From Pseudescherichia sp032055545 (GTDB lineage Bacteria; Pseudomonadota; Gammaproteobacteria; Enterobacterales; Enterobacteriaceae), in NCBI GenBank assembly GCA_032055545.1, contig DAMBQR010000017.1, forward strand, positions 1 to 64,000: a stretch of 64,000 nt of DNA, given 5' to 3'. The notes below the pieces were generated by a model. That model worked only from the letters and a program-made list of their open reading frames with translations. It did not search any database and was not told where the DNA came from. Shown one piece after another: positions 1 through 9,538 of the stretch. Position 1 is the stretch's first letter. The number at the start of each line of letters is the position of its first letter. The translations under genes and the position numbers were made by a program.

Positions 1-145
1 AGGCCACCTGACAGGCTTTACAGCCGATACAGGTGGTCACGTCGATAAGCTTCGCTACCTCGAGCTGGTGATCCCGCGCCTGAGGCGCGGGGGTAAAGCT
101 GTTAGTCGCGGAACGACGGATAATGTCTTGAGATTGATAAGCCAT
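1..145 (-). CDS. fdoH: Formate dehydrogenase-O iron-sulfur subunit, N-terminal part
   Basis: Only the first 48 codons are inside the window; the gene continues past the left edge. The start reads MAYQSQDIIRRS and is followed by a ferredoxin-type cysteine cluster (CIGCKAC) near residue 40. This subunit carries electrons from the selenoprotein FdoG to the membrane cytochrome b subunit FdoI. It begins 12 nt after the fdoG stop, as expected for a translationally coupled fdoGHI operon. Identity rests on the first 48 residues and on the neighbour. Confidence 0.93.
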   Translation of the reverse strand, partial: MAYQSQDIIRRSATNSFTPAPQARDHQLEVAKLIDVTTCIGCKACQVA

Positions 146-157
146 AGGTCGTCTCCG

Positions 158-3100
158 TTACACCTTTTCCACGTTCACGAGGAACGCCTTAAACTCCGGC
201 GTCTGCGTGTTCGCATCACCAACAACCGGCGTCAGCGTGTTGGCAATAAAGCCCTTCTTCGCCACGCCTTCATAACCCCAGTGGATAGGTATCCCGATGG
301 TATCGACTTCCTGGCCGTGCACGTTCAGGGTGCGAATACGCTTGGTCACCACCGCTTTGGCCTTGATATAGCCGCGGTTAGAAGAGACCTTCACTGTATC
401 GCCCTGGACAATGCCCAGCTTGCCTGCCAGCTTCTCGCCGATCTCCACAAACTGCTCCGGCTGCGCAATCGAGTTCAACAGCGCGTGCTTGGTCCAGTAG
501 TGGAAGTGCTCGGTCAGGCGGTAGGTGGTCCCTACGTACGGGAACTTATCCGCTTTACCCATCGCGTCCATATCATCTTTGAACACGCGGGCTGCCGGGT
601 TAGAGATCACCTTCGGATGCAGCGGGTTGGTTCCCAGCGGCGTTTCAAACGGCTCGTAGTGCTCCGGGAATGGCCCTTCTGCCATCTTATCGATGGCGAA
701 CAGACGTCCGACGCCCTCCTGCAGCATGATAAATGGCCCAACGTTGCTGCCCGGAGGCGCGGTGTTGTAGTCCGGAATATCCGCGCCCACCCATTTACCA
801 TTGGCATAGGAGAGCAGCTGGCGTTTCGGATCCCACGGTTTACCCTGCGGATCTGCCGAAGCACGGTTATAGAGAATGCGGCGGTTCAACGGCCACGACC
901 ATGCCCAGCCGAGGGTATTCCCCAGCCCTGACGGATCGGCGTTGTCACGGCGCGCCATCTGGTTACCGTCCGGCGTCCAGCTACCGGCAAAGATCCAGCA
1001 GCCGCTGGAGGTGGTACCGTCGTCGCGTAGATGAGCAAAGGAGGAGAGCTGATCGCCCTTCTTCGCCAGCACCTTGCCGCTTACCGGGTCGATGATATCT
1101 TCCAGCGCCTTGCCGTTGCTCTCCATCGCCACCTCCTGCGGGGATGGGTTCTCCGGCGTGGTGTAGTTCCAGGACATGTTCAGAACCTGTTCCGGGTTCG
1201 CACCGCCCTCGGCCGCGTACATCTTACGCAGACGCAGGAAGATACCTGCCAGAATCTCACCGTCGTTCAGCGCTTCGCCCGGGGCGTCCTGACCTTTCCA
1301 GTGCCACTGCAACCAGCGGCCAGAGTTAACGATGGAGCCATCCTCTTCCGCAAAGCAGGTTGATGGCAGACGGAACACTTCGGTCTGGATTTTCGATGAA
1401 TCGACGTCGTTCTGCTCGCCGTGGTTCTGCCAGAAGGTCGAGGTCTCGGTATTGAGCGGATCGATGGTGACCAGGAACTTCAGCTTCGACAGCGACGAGA
1501 CAACCTTGTTTTTGTTCGGGAACGATGCCACCGGGTTAAAGCCCTGGCAGATATAACCCGTCACCTCGTTTTTCGCCATCATGTCGAAATACTGCAGGAC
1601 GTCGTAGCCTTTATCCCACTTCGGCAGCCAGTCAAAGCCCCAGCTGTTCTCCGCCGTCGCCTTATCGCCATAGAAGGCTTTCATCAGCGAGACGTAGAAT
1701 TTCGGGTAGTTGCTCCAGTAGTTAACCTGGCCTTCCAGCAGCGGCTTGGTGGTGTTGCCGGCGAGATAGGTCGCCAGGTCGCTCTGCTTATCGTTCGGCA
1801 GCGTCATGTAGCCCGGCAGACTCTGGGTCAGCAGGCCCAGGTCGGTCAGACCCTGAATGTTGGAGTGACCGCGCAGGGCGTTAACGCCGCCGCCTGCCAT
1901 CCCCATGTTGCCGAGCAGCAGCTGGATCATCGCCATGGTACGGATGTTCTGTGCACCGACCGAGTGCTGCGTCCAGCCGAGCGCGTAGAGGAACGACGCG
2001 GTCTTATCATGGGCGCTGGTTTCGGCAATGTATTCACAGACCTTCAGGAAGTCAGCTTTTGGCGTACCGCAGATGTTCTCCACAACCTCAGGCGTATAGC
2101 GAGCCAGATGCTTTTTCAGCAGGTTCCATACGCAGCGAGGATGCGTCAGCGTCATGTCGCGTTTCGCATAGCCGTTTTCATCCAGCTCATAGTTCCAGCT
2201 GGCTTTGTCATACTTACGCTTATCCGGGTCATAGCCGGTAAACAGACCGTCATCAAAGCCGAAATCTTCCCGCACGATCAGGCTGGCGTTGGTATAGGCT
2301 TCGGTATATTCACGGTTATATTTTTCGTTGTTTAGCAGGTACAGCATGACGCCTGACAGGAAAGCGATGTCAGTACCGGAACGAATAGGCGCATAGAAAT
2401 CCGCGACCGAGGCGGTTCGCGTAAAGCGCGGATCGACGACAATGAGCTTCGCGCCATTGTGGATCTTGGCTTCCATCGCCCAGCGGAAACCCACCGGATG
2501 CGCTTCTGCCGCGTTCCCACCCATCACGACGATGAGGTTGGCGTTCTTCATATCGACCCAGTGGTTGGTCATCGCACCGCGACCAAATGTTGGAGCAAGA
2601 CTTGCTACCGTTGGTCCGTGTCAGACACGCGCCTGGTTATCGACGGCTAACATGCCGAGTGCGCGGGTAAATTTCTGGGATAAATAGCCGGTTTCATTGC
2701 TGGCCGCAGAGGCGCACAACATACCGGTAGAGAGCCAGCGGTTTACGGTCACACCCTGCTCGTTCTGCGCGATATAGTTGGCGTCGCGGTCCTCTTTCAT
2801 CAGTTTGGCGATGCGATCGAACGCCTCATCCCAACTGATACGCTGCCATTTATCAGAGCCTGGCGCGCGGTATTCCGGATATTTCAGGCGGCTTTCGGAG
2901 TGGATAAAGTCCACCAGGCCGGCCCCTTTTGGACACAGCGCACCGCGGTTCACCGGGTGATCCGGATCCCCTTCAATGTGGAAGATGGATGATTTGGCAT
3001 TTTTTGCACCGTCGCCAAGGCTATACATCAATAGCCCACAGCCAACGGAGCAGTACGTACAGGTGTTACGAGTTTCGCGGGTGCGCAGCAGCTTATACTG

Positions 3101-3208
3101 CCGTGTTTCCGCCAGCGCGACGCTGGGTGCAAAGCCCAGTGCGGCTGCCGTTGTACCTGCCATACCGCCAGCACAGATCTTAAAGAACTGTCTTCTGCTG
3201 ACCTGCAT
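158..3208 (-). CDS. fdoG: Formate dehydrogenase-O major subunit (selenoprotein)
   Basis: Catalytic molybdopterin subunit oxidising formate to CO2 on the periplasmic side and feeding electrons to quinone. The reading frame is 1016 residues if the in-frame TGA at 2621-2623 is read as selenocysteine (residue 196), the length of E. coli FdoG. The N terminus has a twin-arginine signal (SRRQFFK, residues 4-10, then a hydrophobic run to about ALA33). Cysteines 50, 53, 57 and 92 form the 4Fe-4S site. The residue after Sec is His, the usual U-H pair of formate dehydrogenases. A naive caller splits the gene into 195- and 804-codon pieces; that is an artefact, not a frameshift. The close paralogue fdnG is excluded mainly by context, with fdhD upstream and divergent. 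Confidence 0.97.
2592..2623 (-). promoter_or_regulatory. Selenocysteine UGA and bacterial SECIS hairpin
   Basis: Read on the minus strand, UGA (2623-2621) is followed by a short hairpin at 2609-2592: GG-U-AGCAA, loop GUC, UUGCU-CC. It has a bulged U and an apical GU-rich loop. That architecture and spacing match the known fdhF/fdnG SECIS bound by SelB, so the UGA should be decoded as selenocysteine rather than stop. Confidence 0.9.
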
Positions 3209-3387
3209 GGGGTCGCTCCTTACTTTTTTTATTTATATCGACATTGTCTCGAATGGTGATCTCGAGTCTTAACGCTTTGCGGGCATGGCCGTAAAGGTTC
3301 AGAATAGGATGGTCCTCCTCACTGCGGAGGAATTGCCGCCAGAATACCACAATGTCACCAGGCCTGTTCCCATACAGTTAACAAAAA

Positions 3388-4224
3388 GTGAACAATAAAA
3401 TGCTCTCTACTCCTAAAAAGTCGACCGATATCACAGGGTGTCGCCAGGTCACGCTGTGGAAACGTGATGATCTCCAGCATCCTCAGCCAGATAGCCTGGC
3501 GGAAGAGGTACCTGTCGCGCTGGTCTATAACGGGATTTCCCACGTGGTGATGATGGCCTCGCCGAAGGATCTCAACGAGTTCGCCATGGGGTTCTCACTT
3601 TCAGAGGGCATTATCGACACGCCTGCGGAGATCTACGGGATGGAGGTGGTGCCCTCCTGTAACGGTCTGGAGGTGCAGGTTGAACTCTCCAGCCGCCGCT
3701 TTATGGGATTGAAAGAGCGTCGTCGGGCGCTGGCGGGCCGTACCGGCTGCGGCGTATGCGGCGTGGAGCAGCTTAACGATATCGGCAAGCCGGTGTCGCC
3801 CCTGCCGTTTACCCAGACGTTCGATCTGGCGAATCTGGATGGGGCGCTTCGCCAATTGAGCAGCGTCCAGCCGGTCGGCCAGCTTACCGGCTGCACCCAT
3901 GCTGCCGCGTGGATCGCGCCCGAGGGCGAGCTGATTGGCGGACACGAGGATGTCGGCAGGCACGTGGCGCTGGATAAGCTGCTGGGCCATCGCGCCCGGG
4001 AGGGAGAGGGCTGGCAGCAGGGGGCGGCGCTGGTCTCCAGCCGGGCAAGCTATGAGATGGTGCAGAAGTCAGCCATGTGCGGCGTGGAAATTCTGTTTGC
4101 GGTGTCAGCGGCAACGACCCTGGCGGTCGAGGTTGCTGAGCGCTGCAACCTGACGCTGGTGGGTTTTTGCAAGCCGGGCAGGGCCACCATCTATACCCAC
4201 CCGCAGCGTCTGATGGGTGTTTAA
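3388..4224 (+). CDS. fdhD: Formate dehydrogenase accessory sulfurtransferase FdhD
   Basis: FdhD relays sulfur from the cysteine desulfurase IscS to the molybdenum cofactor, making formate dehydrogenases active. The 278-residue product carries the catalytic CGVCG loop with Cys121 and Cys124, and the conserved segment TGCTHAAAW. The start used here is GTG at 3388, which makes the N terminus the same length as E. coli FdhD. An ATG at 3400 (residue 5) is a possible alternative; neither has a strong Shine-Dalgarno. The gene diverges from fdoG, the enzyme it serves. Confidence 0.95.
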   Translation: MNNKMLSTPKKSTDITGCRQVTLWKRDDLQHPQPDSLAEEVPVALVYNGISHVVMMASPKDLNEFAMGFSLSEGIIDTPAEIYGMEVVPSCNGLEVQVELSSRRFMGLKERRRALAGRTGCGVCGVEQLNDIGKPVSPLPFTQTFDLANLDGALRQLSSVQPVGQLTGCTHAAAWIAPEGELIGGHEDVGRHVALDKLLGHRAREGEGWQQGAALVSSRASYEMVQKSAMCGVEILFAVSAATTLAVEVAERCNLTLVGFCKPGRATIYTHPQRLMGV

Positions 4225-4352
4225 TATTCATTCAAAAATTTTGAATTTAATCAGCAAATCCCTTTACTTTTAGTTGGTGATTAACCGGTCTATTATTTGT
4301 CACATCAAGGCGACGCGCCTTATACAAACAACTTAATTAAAGGGTAACCATC

Positions 4353-4565
4353 ATGAAAAACATCAAAACTTTTGTTGCAGTTATCGCTCTTGCCGCTTCC
4401 TTCGGTTCTTTCGCTGCCCAGTCCGTATCTGTAACTGACACCACGCTCTCCGGTGCAGAAGCGAAAATCGCTGCTCAGGCCGAGCAGGCTGGCGCCTCAT
4501 CCTACAAAATTACCCAGGCCTACTCAGGTAACTATGTACACATGACCGCTGAGCTGACCAAATAA
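4353..4565 (+). CDS. DUF1471 (YhcN/BhsA-type) small periplasmic protein
   Basis: A 70-residue protein with a clear signal peptide (MKNIKTFVAVIALAASFGSFAA, cleavage after about residue 22). The mature domain of about 48 residues has the DUF1471 pattern, with a conserved GAS-Y-I core and a C-terminal beta strand. Family members such as BhsA, McbA and YhcN are stress-induced envelope proteins linked to biofilm and permeability. The particular role of this copy is not deducible. A ribosome site (AAAGGGTAACC) precedes the ATG and a strong terminator follows, so it is probably monocistronic. Confidence 0.85.
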   Translation: MKNIKTFVAVIALAASFGSFAAQSVSVTDTTLSGAEAKIAAQAEQAGASSYKITQAYSGNYVHMTAELTK

Positions 4566-4583
4566 CATCTCTATTGTCGAAAG

Positions 4584-4607
4584 AGCGCCTGCGGGCGCTT
4601 TTTTTAT
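4584..4607 (+). terminator. Rho-independent terminator after the DUF1471 gene
   Basis: Stem AGCGCC / GGCGCT with a short loop, followed by a run of seven T. It slightly overlaps the 3' end of the convergent azlD-like gene. Confidence 0.85.
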
Positions 4608-4927
4608 GCCACGCCCGCCAGCCGCAGCAGCGCAGTGACCACCGCTGCCGCCACGATCACCACAATTAACGGCATCTTGCGCCAGGCCAGGAATACGGCA
4701 AAGGCGACGCCGATCACCCGCGCCATCCCGGCAAAATGATCCCCTTCGTAGAAGGTGGTGGCCAGCGCCACGGAAAACAGCAGCACGGTGGCCGCATCGG
4801 AAAGCAGCGCCTGTGAACGCTCAGAAAGGGCCAGCCGGCTACCGAGTTTGGCACCGCCCAGACGCATCAAATAGGTTCCTGCTGATAACAGGACGATGCC
4901 GAGAATAAATACCGTCATGTTTTCCAC
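4604..4927 (-). CDS. azlD: AzlD-family branched-chain amino acid exporter small subunit
   Basis: A 107-residue, four-helix hydrophobic protein with the AzlD pattern (start TVFILGI, motif GTYLMRLGG). AzlD proteins (YgaH in E. coli) pair with AzlC proteins (YgaZ) to export valine and related branched-chain amino acids across the inner membrane. The GTG start at 4927 overlaps the stop of the upstream azlC gene by 1 nt, so the two are translationally coupled. An ATG three codons in (4918) is an alternative start. Confidence 0.88.
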   Translation of the reverse strand: MENMTVFILGIVLLSAGTYLMRLGGAKLGSRLALSERSQALLSDAATVLLFSVALATTFYEGDHFAGMARVIGVAFAVFLAWRKMPLIVVIVAAAVVTALLRLAGVA

Positions 4928-5586
4928 TATTTTTTCCTTGCGGCCAGGCCGAGCAGAGAGAGCAAGACCGGTAAACCCACCGGTGCAAAGGGGACGGCGG
5001 CAAGGGATAACGCTGCGCCGCTACAGGCGCGAATAAGCGTGGTGCGATTTTTAAAAGCCGGCACCACTAACGCCAGCAAAATAGCCGGGAAGACCGCATC
5101 CAGACCGATAGTCTCCGGGTCGGGCAGCAGTTTCCCTACCACGGCACCCAGCAACGCACCGAGCGGCCAGATAATTGCTACCCCTAACCCGCACAGCCAG
5201 TAGGCCGCCTTACGCTGTTCAGGCGTTTTTTGCGACAGGCCAAACACTACGCTTTCGTCATTCATGATGTGGCAGCCGAGCAGGCTGGCACCGCGCTTGC
5301 CAACCAGGTCGCGCACCGTCACGCCAAACGGCACATGGCGGGCGTTCACCAGTAGCCCAGCGGCAGCGGCTGCCAGCGGATTACCGCCGCTGGCAACAAT
5401 GCCGATGAACATAAATTCAGAGGCGCCCGCCAGCACGGTGATAGAGAGCACAAAGGGAACCCAGATTGGGAAGCCGTAGGCGATAGCCAGCGAGCCGTAG
5501 GACATGCCGACAATACCCACCGCCAGGCAGACCAGAACGATCGCCTTTATCGTGTCGCCTTTCAGGCAGGAGAGATGATGTTTCAT
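4927..5586 (-). CDS. azlC: AzlC-family branched-chain amino acid exporter large subunit
   Basis: Polytopic membrane protein of about 219 residues counted from the ATG at 5586. The open frame extends upstream to 5631, but those 15 codons overlap the operator region and look unnatural. The AzlC signature GASEFMFIGIVASGGNP and the segment LVNARHVPFG are present. Together with the downstream AzlD it should form an efflux complex for branched-chain amino acids. The pair is divergent from an XRE-cupin regulator, with paired inverted sequences between them. Confidence 0.88.
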   Translation of the reverse strand: MKHHLSCLKGDTIKAIVLVCLAVGIVGMSYGSLAIAYGFPIWVPFVLSITVLAGASEFMFIGIVASGGNPLAAAAAGLLVNARHVPFGVTVRDLVGKRGASLLGCHIMNDESVVFGLSQKTPEQRKAAYWLCGLGVAIIWPLGALLGAVVGKLLPDPETIGLDAVFPAILLALVVPAFKNRTTLIRACSGAALSLAAVPFAPVGLPVLLSLLGLAARKK

Positions 5587-5614
5587 ACTGTTGTAGCCGT
5601 ATTGGTTTAGCCAT

Positions 5615-5680
5615 ATCGAACGAATATCCATTATAATGAACGCATCAAGATCGTTTTACAAGATGAACGATTCGTTCGAT
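5615..5680. promoter_or_regulatory. Candidate shared operators for azlCD and the XRE-cupin regulator
   Basis: The divergent intergenic region carries ATCGAACGAAT at 5615-5625 and its exact inverted copy at 5670-5680. The right copy lies inside a self-complementary 13-mer, GAACGA-T-TCGTTC (5665-5677). Two copies of the same element placed at either start are what an autoregulating repressor of both transcripts would use. That the neighbouring XRE protein is the ligand is inference. Confidence 0.6.
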
Positions 5681-5701
5681 TTATAGAGAAAGGGCCGTTA
5701 T

Positions 5702-6250
5702 ATGACGCAGCCAATTAGCGTGATCGCTAAAAGTTTAGTGCGAGAACGCCTGCGAACCGGACTTTCACTGGCGGAAATCGCGCGCCGGGCCGGGATCGCT
5801 AAATCCACGCTCTCTCAGCTGGAGTCAGGTAACGGTAACCCGAGCCTGGAGACGCTCTGGTCGCTTTGCGTGGCGCTGGGCATTCCTTTTGCTCGTCTGC
5901 TGGAGCCGCAGCAGCCCGCTACGCAGGTGATCCGCCGTGGAGAAGGGACGAAGGTGATTGCCGGCCAGGCTAACTATGAGGCCATTTTACTGGCCGCCTG
6001 TCCACCGGGCGCGCGACGTGATATCTATTTACTGCTGACCCAGCCAGGCGCGGATCGCATTTCACAGCCTCATCCTCCGGGATCGGTGGAGCACATCATT
6101 GTGACCCAGGGCCGGGCGCTGGTGGGGCTGACCGACGCACCGGAGGAGCTGGGGGAAGGGGATTACATCTGCTATCCCGCCGATCGGCCACATATCTTTC
6201 AGGCTCTCGAAGCGGATACGCATGCGCTTCTGGTTGCGGAACAAAATTAA
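5702..6250 (+). CDS. XRE-family transcriptional regulator with cupin sensor domain
   Basis: 182 residues. An N-terminal helix-turn-helix spans about residues 10-65 (SLAEIARRAGIAKSTLSQLESGNGNPSLETL). A C-terminal cupin-2 beta barrel follows, with HPPGSVEHIIVTQG and GDYICYPADRPH as its two motifs. Proteins of this class (SutR/PuuR-like architecture) usually repress a neighbouring transport or catabolic operon and sense a small molecule in the cupin. Divergence from azlCD and the inverted repeats between them suggest it controls that exporter. The effector is unknown; a branched-chain amino acid is a reasonable guess only. Confidence 0.85.
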   Translation: MTQPISVIAKSLVRERLRTGLSLAEIARRAGIAKSTLSQLESGNGNPSLETLWSLCVALGIPFARLLEPQQPATQVIRRGEGTKVIAGQANYEAILLAACPPGARRDIYLLLTQPGADRISQPHPPGSVEHIIVTQGRALVGLTDAPEELGEGDYICYPADRPHIFQALEADTHALLVAEQN

Positions 6251-6270
6251 ACAGCAAGACACGGAAAAAC

Positions 6271-7266
6271 ATGTCGCTTAAAGCCATTGCCAAAGAACTG
6301 GGGCTGTCCGTTACCACCGTTAGCCGCGCGCTCAACGGGTATGATGATGTCTCCAGAGAGACGCGCGCCCGGGTTGAAGCGGAAGCACAGCGCCGTGGCT
6401 ACCGTCCGAATACCTTTGCCCGTCGTCTGAAGATGGGCAAAATCGACGCCGTTGGGCTGGTTTTTCCGGTGCATCCTGTTCCGCTCAATAACAGCGTATT
6501 TATGGAGATGGTTGGCGAAATTAGCCATGAACTTGCGCGACATGAGATTGATTTGCTGCTGATTGCCGACGACGATCTGGCCGATAAGCACAGCTATATG
6601 CGTATGGTACAGAGCCGCCGCGTGGATGCGCTAATCGTTGCCCACACCCTCGATCGCGATCCGCGTCTTGAGCAGCTCCAGACTATCGGTTTTCCTTTCC
6701 TGGCGCTGGGCCGTAGCCAGCTGCCGCAGCCGTATGCATGGTTTGACTTCGATAACTACGCCGGAATGTATCACGCCACGCGCTGGCTGATTGATAAAGG
6801 CCATCAGCGTATTGCCCTGCTGGGGGAGAGCAACACGCAGGCTTTTATCACCCAGCGCCGCCAGGGATACCTTGATGCCCTGGCCGAGGCGGGGCTGTCC
6901 AGCGAATGGCTGCGCACCATGCCGCCTTCACGGCGCGCGGGCTATAGCACCACCCAGGATCTGCTCTCGCTGGCGTCGCCTCCGACGGCAATCCTGACCG
7001 ACTGCAACACCCACGGCGACGGCGTGGCGATGGCCCTGTCCCAGCTTGGCCGGTTAACCGGTGAGAACGCCGTTGCGCTGGTAGTCTATGACGGTCTGCC
7101 GCAGGACAGCATCGTGGATATCGACGTAGCGGCGGTGATCCAGTCCACCCGTCAGGGCGTCGGCAAACAGATCGCCGATATGGTGCTGCGGTTAATCAAC
7201 GGCGAAGATATCGCTCAGCTTCAGGTGCTTTGGCAGCCCGCGTTTTCTGCTGGCCAGACGGCGTAA
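6271..7266 (+). CDS. rafR: LacI-family repressor of the alpha-galactoside cluster
   Basis: 331 residues. The N-terminal LacI helix-turn-helix (SLKAIAKELGLSVTTVSRALNGYDDVS) is followed by the hinge and a periplasmic-binding-protein-like sugar domain. It begins 20 nt after the XRE gene but belongs functionally with the next two genes. Two LacI-type palindromes lie just after its stop, in front of the alpha-galactosidase. Family knowledge predicts repression relieved by an alpha-galactoside such as raffinose or melibiose. The symbol is by position and partner genes, not by proven orthology. Confidence 0.8.
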   Translation: MSLKAIAKELGLSVTTVSRALNGYDDVSRETRARVEAEAQRRGYRPNTFARRLKMGKIDAVGLVFPVHPVPLNNSVFMEMVGEISHELARHEIDLLLIADDDLADKHSYMRMVQSRRVDALIVAHTLDRDPRLEQLQTIGFPFLALGRSQLPQPYAWFDFDNYAGMYHATRWLIDKGHQRIALLGESNTQAFITQRRQGYLDALAEAGLSSEWLRTMPPSRRAGYSTTQDLLSLASPPTAILTDCNTHGDGVAMALSQLGRLTGENAVALVVYDGLPQDSIVDIDVAAVIQSTRQGVGKQIADMVLRLINGEDIAQLQVLWQPAFSAGQTA

Positions 7267-7294
7267 ATCTGCCGAAATTCTAAAGCCGATCACA

Positions 7295-7334
7295 AAACCG
7301 AAACGTTTTGGTTTGTATCCGAAACGTTTCGGAT
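7295..7334. promoter_or_regulatory. Tandem LacI-family operators upstream of alpha-galactosidase
   Basis: Two palindromes with the core GAAACGTTTC-type sequence. O1 spans 7295-7314 (AAACCGAAAC/GTTTTGGTTT, one mismatched pair). O2 spans 7317-7334, is perfectly symmetric and is centred on CGAAACGTTTCG. Their centres are 21 bp apart, two helical turns, so two repressor dimers could sit on the same face. They lie between the regulator and the rafA start. Confidence 0.8.
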
Positions 7335-7370
7335 CAACACTCAGAACATCCCGACGACAGGAGATGTCTG

Positions 7371-9494
7371 ATGCATGATTCGATTTTACGCCTGGAAAGC
7401 AAGACGGTAGACGTCGTGTTAAAAACGTACCCGTTTGCCGAAATTGTTTACTGGGGACCGCACATTAACCACTTTTCGCCGCAGGATGCAGCGAGTTTAT
7501 CCCGTCCGGTAGCTAATGGCAGACTGGACATTGACTCGCCAGTGACGCTGATGGCCGAGCTGGGCCACGGCTTGTTTGGTTCACCGGGCATTGAAGGCCA
7601 TCGCGACGGCTTAGACAGCTCGCCGCTCTTTAAAACCGTTGGCTTTACGCAGCGCGATCAAACCCTGACGGTCATCGCTGAAGATGAGCATGCCGGTCTG
7701 CGGCTGACCAGCGAACTTGCCCTCGACGACAGCGGCGTGCTGGTGGTGCGTCACGGTTTAACCAATCTTCGGGCGCAGCCGTGGCAGGTTGACCGCTTCG
7801 CCGTCACGCTGCCGATTGCCGAGCGCGCCGGAGAGGTGATGGCCTTTCACGGACGCTGGATCCGCGAATTTCAGCCGCACCGCGTAACGCTCAAGCACGA
7901 CAGTTTTGTGATTGAAAACCGTCGCGGGCGCACCTCCCATGAACACTTCCCGGCGCTGATTGGCGGCACTCAGGCTTTCAGCGAAATGCGCGGCGACGTC
8001 TGGGGCATCCATCTTGGCTGGAGCGGCAACCATCGCCTGCGCGCCGAGGCTAAAACCGACGGCCGCCGCTATCTGCAGGCCGAAGCGCTCTATCTGCCGG
8101 GAGAGATGGCCGTTGAAGAGGGAGAGACCCTGTGGACGCCGCGCCTCTACGCCAGCTACTCCGCTAACGGGCTGAACGGGATGAGCCAGCAGTTTCACCG
8201 CTACCTGCGGGAAAACGTTATCCGCTTCCCGGAAAACAAGCCGCGTCCGGTGCATCTCAATACCTGGGAAGGGATCTACTTCGACCACGATCCGCACTAC
8301 ATCATGCGGATGGCAGACGAAGCGGCAGCGCTGGGCGTGGAGCGTTTTATTATTGACGACGGCTGGTTTAAAGGGCGCAACGACGACCACGCCGCGCTGG
8401 GTGACTGGTATCTTGATGAGAAAAAATACCCCAACGGCCTGATGCCGGTGATTAACCACGTTAAACATCTCGGCATGGAGTTTGGTATCTGGGTCGAGCC
8501 GGAGATGATCAACCCGAACTCCGATCTCTATCGGGCGCACCCGGACTGGGTGCTGGCGATGCCGGGCTATGCGCAGCCCACTGGCCGTCATCAATATGTC
8601 CTCAACCTGAATATTCCGGAAGCGTTTGAGTATCTGCTTGAGCGTATGAGCTGGCTGCTGGGCGAGCATCCGGTGGACTATGTGAAGTGGGACATGAACC
8701 GGGAGCTGGTACAGCCGGGGCACAACGGCAAGGCCGCCGCCGATGCGCAAACCCGCCAGTTCTATCGTCTGTTAGATATGCTGGGCCAACGCTTCCCGCA
8801 GGTCGAGTTTGAGTCCTGCTCCTCGGGCGGGGGACGCATCGATTACGAGGTGTTGACCCGCTGTCACCGCTTCTGGGCATCCGATAACAACGACGCGCTG
8901 GAGCGTAATACCATTCAGCGCGGGATGAGTTACTTCTTCCCGCCAGAGGTGATGGGCGCGCATATCGGTCATCATAAATGTCATGCCACTTTCCGCCAGC
9001 ACAGCATTGCATTTCGCGGGCTGACGGCGCTGTTTGGCCATATGGGACTGGAGCTGGATCCGCTCAGCGTAGACGAGCAGGAGCGGGAGGGTTACCGGCA
9101 CTACGCCGGGCTGCACAAGCGGTGGCGTGAGGTGATCCACACGGGGACCCAGTGGCGCGTGGATATGCCGGATACCACTACCCTGGCGCAGGGCGTGGTG
9201 AGTCAGGATCGAAGCCAGGGCTTGTTTATCGTTAGCCAGCTTCAGATGCCTGATTACACCCTGATGATGCCGCTGCGCATGCCGGGGCTGGAGGCAGGTG
9301 CGCAGTACCGTATCACGCTGCTCGACCATCCTGACATTCGCTTAACCGGCGAGGGCGGACATACCATGCGCAAGCTGCCTGCGTGGATGGAGGCTCCGCA
9401 GACGGTAAGCGGCGAGTGGTTGATGCAGGCGGGAATTGCACTGCCGATTCTGGATCCGGAAAGCGCCATCCTGATTGGTGTAGAACGGGTGTAA
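7371..9494 (+). CDS. rafA: Alpha-galactosidase, glycoside hydrolase family 36
   Basis: Hydrolyses terminal alpha-1,6-galactosyl bonds of raffinose and melibiose in the cytoplasm. The product is 707 residues from the ATG at 7371, which has a good ribosome site (CAGGAG). Upstream in-frame codons overlap the operators and are unlikely to be translated. GH36 motifs: the nucleophile in KWDMNRE at about Asp441, and the acid/base in SDNNDALERN at about Asp505. Also present are DDGWF near 350 and the CSSGGGR loop. Length and order match plasmid-type RafA of E. coli. The permease gene follows after 44 nt, so both should be co-transcribed. Confidence 0.93.
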   Translation: MHDSILRLESKTVDVVLKTYPFAEIVYWGPHINHFSPQDAASLSRPVANGRLDIDSPVTLMAELGHGLFGSPGIEGHRDGLDSSPLFKTVGFTQRDQTLTVIAEDEHAGLRLTSELALDDSGVLVVRHGLTNLRAQPWQVDRFAVTLPIAERAGEVMAFHGRWIREFQPHRVTLKHDSFVIENRRGRTSHEHFPALIGGTQAFSEMRGDVWGIHLGWSGNHRLRAEAKTDGRRYLQAEALYLPGEMAVEEGETLWTPRLYASYSANGLNGMSQQFHRYLRENVIRFPENKPRPVHLNTWEGIYFDHDPHYIMRMADEAAALGVERFIIDDGWFKGRNDDHAALGDWYLDEKKYPNGLMPVINHVKHLGMEFGIWVEPEMINPNSDLYRAHPDWVLAMPGYAQPTGRHQYVLNLNIPEAFEYLLERMSWLLGEHPVDYVKWDMNRELVQPGHNGKAAADAQTRQFYRLLDMLGQRFPQVEFESCSSGGGRIDYEVLTRCHRFWASDNNDALERNTIQRGMSYFFPPEVMGAHIGHHKCHATFRQHSIAFRGLTALFGHMGLELDPLSVDEQEREGYRHYAGLHKRWREVIHTGTQWRVDMPDTTTLAQGVVSQDRSQGLFIVSQLQMPDYTLMMPLRMPGLEAGAQYRITLLDHPDIRLTGEGGHTMRKLPAWMEAPQTVSGEWLMQAGIALPILDPESAILIGVERV

Positions 9495-9538
9495 TGGTGA
9501 TGGGCCGGGAAGCCGGCCCACAGCTGAGGATAATAATA

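Noticed and set aside
1421..2335. 304-codon open frame antisense to fdoG
   Set aside because: Opposite conserved FdoG sequence, with histidine- and arginine-rich composition typical of antisense translation.
2572..3208. fdoG as two genes or a frameshifted pseudogene
   Set aside because: The break is a single in-frame TGA at the known selenocysteine position with a SECIS hairpin; both sides align in the same frame to full-length FdoG.
4230..4246. AT-rich palindrome after fdhD as a terminator
   Set aside because: ATTCAAAA-A-TTTTGAAT is symmetric but weak, and has no proper T tract beyond the stem.
7308..7370. N-terminal extension of the alpha-galactosidase
   Set aside because: These codons cover the LacI-type operators, and the ATG at 7371 has the only good ribosome site.
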